A stretch of 64,000 bases of DNA from Apricaphanius iberus (taxonomy: Eukaryota > Chordata > Actinopteri > Cyprinodontiformes > Aphaniidae), in the NCBI GenBank assembly GCA_028564705.1, contig JAPXFQ010002824.1, positions 1,144,501 to 1,208,500 on the forward strand, read 5' to 3'. Each line of letters starts with the position of its first letter. The stretch's first letter is position 1. The notes beneath the pieces were generated by a model, which worked only from the letters and a program-made list of their open reading frames with translations, searched no databases and had not been told where the DNA came from. Positions 58,331 to 64,000 of the stretch are shown piece by piece. Both the position numbers and the translations under genes were made by a program.

Positions 58331-58830
58331 GGGTAATTTTACTAGAACTTCCCCATATGAGAGGGTCTCCACTTCACCGGGCCGGACAGAGAGGGCCATT
58401 TTTGGGGCCATTTCAGGGACCAACACAGCACTAGCCGGGGGGTATGTACTCGGATATGGACAGGCAGATTCACTGGACGGGAGCTGTGGTTGTGTCATGC
58501 TGATTGGTCATAATTCTGATGAAAATGAGCGGACATCACCAAACAACCGACTTTGTAAGAAGAGTTACTGGCGAAACAGTATATAACAACATAGCAAACA
58601 GAAGCACAACTACGATTGCTGCTTCTTCCATGTCTGTCTCTTGTTTTATCTGGCGATGTGGCACATTTTGGCGCTGACAAGTGACGCTGCTCAAGACAGA
58701 GAAAGTCGGGAAATGTGGGCATTTAAACAAATTTCTAAAAAGCTTACTTTTGTATGGAGACAGGACGGCTGAGAGGAGTGGGCCGACATATTTTACCCCC
58801 GATGAGGAGAGTCCGGTCAAATTGTCCTAA
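58331..58830. other. Spacer between two Tc1 copies, unrecognised
   Basis: Moderately GC-rich sequence without recognised coding content, bounded by two Tc1 remnants. Short minus-strand ORFs (58495-58722, 58536-58820) overlap each other in different frames. It may belong to a third, unidentified mobile element. Confidence 0.35.
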
Positions 58831-60146
58831 AGTCCCAGTAGTATAATGCCTATAGAGCATAGCCAGTCTTTTAGGGTTTGTCTCTACCAGCTTTGCATAT
58901 CTAGAGACTGAAATTCTTGCCCATCTTCTTTGCAAAACAGCTCCAGCTCAGCAAGATTAGATGGACATCGTTTGTGAACAGCAGATTTCAGATCTTGCCA
59001 CAGATGCTCGATTGGATTTAGATCTGGACTTTGACTGGGCCATTCTAACACATGAATATGATTATGTTTAGGGTCGTTGTCCTGCTGGAAGGTGAACCTG
59101 CGCCCCAGTCTCAAGTCTTTTGCAGACTCCAAGAAGTTTTCTTCCAAGATTGCCCTGTATTTGGCTCCATCCATCTTCCCATCAACTCTGACCAGCTTCC
59201 CTGTCCCTGCTGAAGAGAAGCACCCCCAGAGCATGATGCTGCCACCACCATATTTGACAGTGTGGATGGTGTGTTCAGAGTGATGTGCAGTGTTAGTTTT
59301 CTGCCACACATAGCATTTTGCATTTTGGCCAAAAAGTTCCATTTTGGTCTCATCTGACCAGAGCACCTTCTTCCACACGTTTGCTGTGTCCCCCACATGG
59401 TTTGTGGCAAACTACAAACGGGACTTCTTATGGTTTTCTTTTAACAATGGCTTTCTTCTTGCCACTCTTCCATGAAGGCCAACTTTGTGCAGTGCACGAC
59501 TAATAGTTCTCCCAAGGACAGATTCCCCCACCTGAGCTGTAGAACTCTGCAGCTCATCCAGAGTCACCATGGGCCCCTTGGCTGCATTTCTGATCAGCGC
59601 TCTCCTCGTTTGGCCTGTGAGTTTAGATGGACGGCCTTGTCTTGGTAGGTTTACAGTTGTGCCATACTCCTTCCATTTCTGAATGATTGCTTGAACAATG
59701 CTCTGTGGGATGTTCAAGGCTTGGGAAATCTTTTTGTAGCCTAAGCCTGCTTTAAATTTCTCAATAACTTTATCCCTGAACTGTCTGGTGTGTTCTTTGG
59801 ACTTCATGGTGTTGTTGCTCCCAACATTCTCTTAAACAACCTCTGAGGGCGTCACAGGGCAGCTGTATTTGTACTGGCATTAGATTAGTCATTAACACTC
59901 ATCAGACAATGTCTATGGGCAACTGCATGCACTCAGACCAAAGGGGCTGAATATTTACGCAGACATCACTTTTCAGTTATTTATTTGTAAAAAAAAAAAA
60001 TTGAATCATGTATGATTTTCGTTTCACTTCTCACGTGTACACCACTTTTTATTGGTCTTTCACGTGGAATTCCAATAAAATTGATTCATGTCTGTGGCCA
60101 TAATGTGACAGAGTTCAAGGGGGCCGAATACTTTTGTAAGCCACTG
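58830..60146 (-). mobile_element. Tc1-like transposon, best-preserved transposase
   Basis: The minus strand carries two long ORFs. 59807-59412 is the DNA-binding part (MKSKEHTRQFRDKVIEKF, GRPSKL linker). 59396-58884 is the catalytic part with VLWSDETKMELFG (first Asp), GGGSIMLWGC, QQDNDPKHN (second Asp) and SPDLNPIEHLW (glutamate). Breaks are a frame change near 59410, an internal loss after DPKHN before HIHVLEW, and a frame change near 58920, after which RISVSR and LVETNPKRLA follow in another frame. The right end on the plus strand is 'ggccgaatacttttgtaagc' with cactg at 60142-60146. The other end is missing. Confidence 0.8.
58884..59807 (-). pseudogene. Tc1 transposase pseudogene
   Basis: The transposase would cut and paste its own element at TA sites. 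Here helix-turn-helix domains and most of the DDE catalytic domain are readable but split into two frames near 59410. A catalytic-domain segment between the second Asp and the last acidic residue is shortened, and the C-terminus is frameshifted. It is therefore not functional as it stands. It is much less decayed than the other copies in the window, so it is the youngest. Confidence 0.75.
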
Positions 60147-62390
60147 TTACCCAAAAGACTTCCAGCTTTAATGGTTGCAACAAGTGGTTGCAAAAAATAC
60201 TGACTCAGACAGGCTGGATAAAACTATATGCCACACTTTTCAGATTTTTATTTGAAAAGAAAACCTTTTTAGTATGATGCTCGTTTTTTAAGCCTACATC
60301 TTAAAAAAAAACCCTGATAAAATACATTACAGTATGTTGTTGTTGTAATGTCAGAAAATGCCAAAATGGGATGCTGTATGAGGTCCTTTGCAGGCTACTG
60401 TACATCTACTCTGTCTCTGTTTAAATTTAGGAAATATTTAAACAGGAATGCTTTTTTTCTACTATCAAAAAAAGTTCAATACCGTTCTACCAGCAGTGAG
60501 TCAGGTAAAGTACTCGGCATGAGACATCTCTGAGCAAGTTGGCTTGACATCTGCCGTCGCGGGTTTTGCAACAGCTGGCAGACACAATTCCTTTCACTTT
60601 CTCACATTTCATCGCTGCAGTTTTCCAAAGCTTTCCATCAAACATAAACATGCTAATAAATCTGATAAGTTATTTGCAATTTAGTCCCTCGCTGAAATTA
60701 ATTTACTTTGTGTTGATTCATGTATTTTCTTGTTGCTTGCTATTTCTACCCTCAGATTTTTTTTCTGATCTTGAACCAGTCCTTTTCACGCCTTCATTCT
60801 TCGAATGCTATTTTTTTCCCCTCTGCCATCTAGACATGATTCTTTTCCTTTCCTTGTACAGACATGTGTTCTGTCCTTCCTTCTACCTCCAACAAGTGAC
60901 CATCCCGATGGTTTAGGAATGCCTCTCTTCTCCTCTGAGTTTCCTCCATCCACCTGATCCTCCATTTCCCCTCCTCCATCTACCTCCTAATACCCCTCTT
61001 CCTCTTCTCCGTCCACCTCTGATCTCATCTTTCCTCCTCCTTGTCCACCTCTGATCCCCCGCACTTCCCCATGCTGCAATCCCTGCGTTTACCCCGGAGA
61101 AGCAAGACACATCCCTATGTGTGAGTTGCATTTGCAGGAGCCTGCATGTGTGGTGGCCCCGGGGCAGAGATGACACAGGCCTGTTGGAATGAGAGGGGAA
61201 CAGAGTCTGGGCGTTCCTCTACAAACGCACTATTAAACCCACAGCAGTACACAATGAGCTCATCTTAATTCAGGTCAGATGTACATCCTGCTTTCTCTCT
61301 GTCTTTTAATTTTCGCAATTTATTACCCTACATACATCCGTCTATCTACTGCTGCCTATCACTGCCTGTCATGCCTGATGTACAAAGGGGACCCACGTTT
61401 TAGATGGAAAGATTTTCTAAAAACCCTACACTTTGCACAAAGGATGTGATACCAATCTAATCAAAAACAATAAAACATTGCTTAGTTTGAATAGTGAAAA
61501 TCATTAGGACAGTTTTTGCTCCAAGGAAAGCCTTTTTTTATCTGCTATTGTCCATACATGAATGATTTAACACAGTTTATTATAATACATTTAGAAAAAG
61601 GCGACTCTAATGCAAAGTTTTATGAAAACTGTTTCGCAAAAAATCAATAAAAGTGTCCGTTCACTGAAGGATCTTACCTTGTTATAACAATGGAAAGAAC
61701 ACAACCTTTATTGTAAAAAAAAAAAAGTTTTCCCAAACATTTCTTGTATAAATCACACACTTGGCAGGCGTCACTAACCACCAGCAAACCATGGTCCTAA
61801 ATAATCAGTTGACATACCACCAAATCTCTCTGCAAAGACACAAGAGGCTTACAGAAAACCTTTTTTATCACCCAAGCCTTCACATGAAGAGCAACATATA
61901 TTTGTGCTACATCCCTTAAAGGCAAAAAGAAGGACCACAAGTAGCTGGCCGACTAAGGTGTGAAAAACGATGCGCATTTAAAGCAGCATGGGAAACAAAA
62001 CCACGATCTGACTTCCTATAAAACTCAGCATGGTGCATGCAGTGCACCTAGGGTGGAACATCAGCAAGAATGCAAGCTAAGGTATAAATGTGACAACTCA
62101 AAAAAATGCTCAAAGGTTATGTGCAAAGAAGGGGCAAACCATAAACGAGTGTCATGGATAGCAAGTTCAAAGCTGTTTTAAATTTGCACATTTCTGAAAA
62201 TATAATACAATAATATTCTTTCAATACAAGTAATAAACAGGATCTTCAAAACTTATGCTGGTTAGATGGTCAAAAACCAAAATTGCCTGAGAAAAGCATG
62301 CAGTGGTTTGAGGGTTGCAGCTTTTAGTTTCACACACTGATGGTTAATGATGACTCACCTACACTTAAGGTATATTATTTTGCACCTTCT
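60147..62390. other. creb5 upstream intron, no gene recognised
   Basis: AT-rich with a pyrimidine/GA-rich segment (60900-61180) whose strands give unrecognised low-complexity ORFs. No exon signature is found. Confidence 0.35.
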
Positions 62391-62392
62391 AA

Positions 62393-63165
62393 CAGCTAGG
62401 CTCTTGCGAAAGTATTCACACCCCCTGAACTTTTCAAATGTACTCACAATGCACCCAATTAGCGTAGTGGATTTAAGAAGAAATTTATGACACCAACACA
62501 AAATAGTTGTTAATTGTAAAGAGGAAGAAAATCTAAAAAAAAGTATGGCATGCATTTATTTCAGGTCCTCTCAGTCAACAGTTTGTAATACTGTTTTTTC
62601 ACTATAATTACAGCTGCTGATCTTTTGGGATTTGTCTCTACCAGCTTTACTCATCATCAAGTGTTGCTCCAATCTTTATAAAATAGCTCAAACTCAGCCA
62701 GGGTATACATTAAATCTCGAGTCCTGCATAAAAGACTCTCAATTGCATCCCCGTCTAAACTCTGACTGGGTCATTCTTCTACATACAGCTGCTTCTATGA
62801 TAAATGCTCTCCTTGCCCAACATGTCGGTCAGCCTGGTACGTCTGCAGTGGTGCTACAATCTTTCTGTTTTAAGATGATGGAGATGTTCAAAAATTGGGG
62901 TATTATTTCATAACATAAACTGAGTACATAACCACTTCAAGGCCATATCTGCTCTGTTCCTGGGTCTCAATGCTGCGTGTTCATCCATGTTCTCTAATAA
63001 ACCTCTGAACAGCTGCTTTTGTACTTTTATTAAGTTATACGCACGTGGATTGGCTGCACTGTACTTTTTAGAGTTTCATCCTTTTTTTTAAGTTAAGAAA
63101 TAATGAATCATTCTCAGTCCAATTCACAGTAATTTACTTATTTGTCTATGGTCTATCAAATAAAA
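62393..63165 (-). mobile_element. Degenerate Tc1-like element
   Basis: The left end 'ggctcttgcgaaagtattca' with 'caccccctgaacttttc' is a Tc1-type inverted repeat. 'cagctgctgatcttttggga' and 'tgtctctaccagcttta' are minus-strand transposase coding. The right end has 'ggtctatcaaataaaatcc' near 63150. The centre is deleted and it is about half normal length. Confidence 0.55.
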
Positions 63166-63220
63166 TCCAAATCCAAATTGAATGGTTGGGATGCCTTGTT
63201 CTCTCAAGTCGAGGGTTTGA

Positions 63221-63290
63221 ATTCAATTCACTTTTATTTATATAGTGCCAATTCACAACAAAAGGTACTTTACAACAAAAGTAATCAATC
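63221..63290 (-). repeat. L2-like LINE 3' tail
   Basis: 'cacttttatttatatagtgcc', 'aattcacaac' and 'ggtactttacaac' are the LINE tail also seen at 37140 and 13025. Very short copy. Confidence 0.6.
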
Positions 63291-63732
63291 TTCATGTAAT
63301 TAAAAAGTATTACAGAGGAACACCCAAGTCTTAAGTAACAGGAAATACTTAAAAATGTCATTAGAATAGAATAGAATAATCCCTTATTGTCACACAAAGG
63401 GGAAATTCAGCAACTTTTATCATTGTGTTATCATAAATAACTGTTATCTTCCCACACTTGGACTCCAATCATTTAATTAAAATAGATGTTTTCAGCTTGA
63501 CCCTTTTTACAATGAAAACAACTGGGCTAAATTACCGTATTGAGCAAAAAAGGAGAATGTCACATTTATTAACTTGTGCCCCCATCGTATAAGTCAAGAG
63601 GTGGAGGTTTCCACAAAACTCTATATCTCCCATGATTGTCCAGTAATGTCTATTATACTAAACTGGGACATTACACAGCACCAGCTGTGTATGATCAAAA
63701 AGGTAGAGAGCAGTCAGAGCCTTCCGTATGAA

Positions 63733-63939
63733 ATGACACGAGCTGTGACATTAGGATCTGTTGGCTGTTTCTTATGCCTGGTTTTAACACTGTTTTGTGT
63801 CAACGCAGGTCCCCAAAGACCCACCTCGAGGACTCAGAGTCGAGGAAAGGAGAGAAAAAGAGAAAGCCGTCCTCAGGTTTCACAGCTTCAGGCTCAATTC
63901 GGTCCTGAAGTAAATGGGCTTGAGGAAAACCAATCCTAA
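63733..63939 (+). other. Small ORF with signal-peptide-like start, unrecognised
   Basis: From an internal ATG, 68 codons read MTRAVTLGSVGCFLCLVLTL followed by FCVNAG, then a very basic stretch (GKERKRESR). The N-terminus has the n-, h- and c-regions of a signal peptide. I recognise no family. A possible acceptor (tcaacgcag at 63801-63809) inside it means it could also be two unrelated segments or chance. Confidence 0.15.
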
Positions 63940-64000
63940 TTGATTCCAAGCCTCAAAGCTTTTTAGTAAACATTGTGGAGCAATGAAAATGACTTGTTAT

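Noticed and set aside
52078..64000. Upstream creb5 exons (zinc finger, QAPSTNRQIG-type segment)
   Set aside because: I scanned the minus strand for the C2H2 finger and the conserved segment before PVPGSLSS and saw nothing. They must lie further right.
1..64000. CRISPR arrays, rRNA, phage or operon-type systems
   Set aside because: No regularly spaced direct repeats and no prokaryotic gene organisation. All coding is in spliced vertebrate exons or eukaryotic transposons.

Overview
The window is nuclear DNA of a ray-finned fish, probably a percomorph-type teleost (exact species not determinable). The evidence is vertebrate exon/intron structure with GT/AG borders, many decayed Tc1/mariner copies, L2-like LINE fragments, hAT- and Harbinger-like MITEs, and long microsatellites. 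The gene order matches a conserved vertebrate block (human 7p15): chn2 - cpvl - creb5.

Layout. (1) 1-11.5 kb lies in the first intron of chn2 (minus strand) and is mostly old transposons. (2) The first coding exon of chn2 (beta-chimaerin, a Rac-GAP) is at 11498-11546 on the minus strand, with two small uORFs and a TATA-like box upstream. (3) About 3.3 kb of divergent promoter DNA follows, with a CTCF-consensus match. (4) Complete cpvl (serine carboxypeptidase, plus strand) has one likely non-coding exon and twelve coding exons (15191-20935). They splice in frame to 477 codons, and the promoter carries three E-boxes, one of which is a near-CLEAR (TFEB) site. (5) A Tc1 copy with both inverted repeats lies between the convergent genes cpvl and creb5. 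(6) creb5 (CREB/ATF bZIP factor, minus strand) has its six 3'-most coding exons between 28026 and 52077, and a probable 3.7 kb 3' UTR ending near 24340. Its N-terminal exons, including the zinc finger, are outside the window. (7) The rest, to 64 kb, is creb5 intron. It holds transposons and several compact, non-repetitive, ATTA-rich stretches that look like cis-regulatory DNA.

Function. The three genes are neighbours by ancestry, not an operon: cpvl acts in the secretory/lysosomal pathway, chn2 in Rac signalling, creb5 in transcription. Distances suggest chn2 and cpvl may share a divergent regulatory region, and cpvl and creb5 converge tail to tail. I see no TRIL-type ORF between cpvl and creb5, although TRIL sits there in mammals.

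I found no operon, CRISPR array, phage, rRNA or conventional tRNA gene, and nothing that amounts to a new multi-gene system. The most useful observations are the chn2 start exon with its uORFs, the cpvl E-box cluster, the transposon-filled intron within the CREB5 leucine zipper, and several mobile elements with visible target-site duplications.
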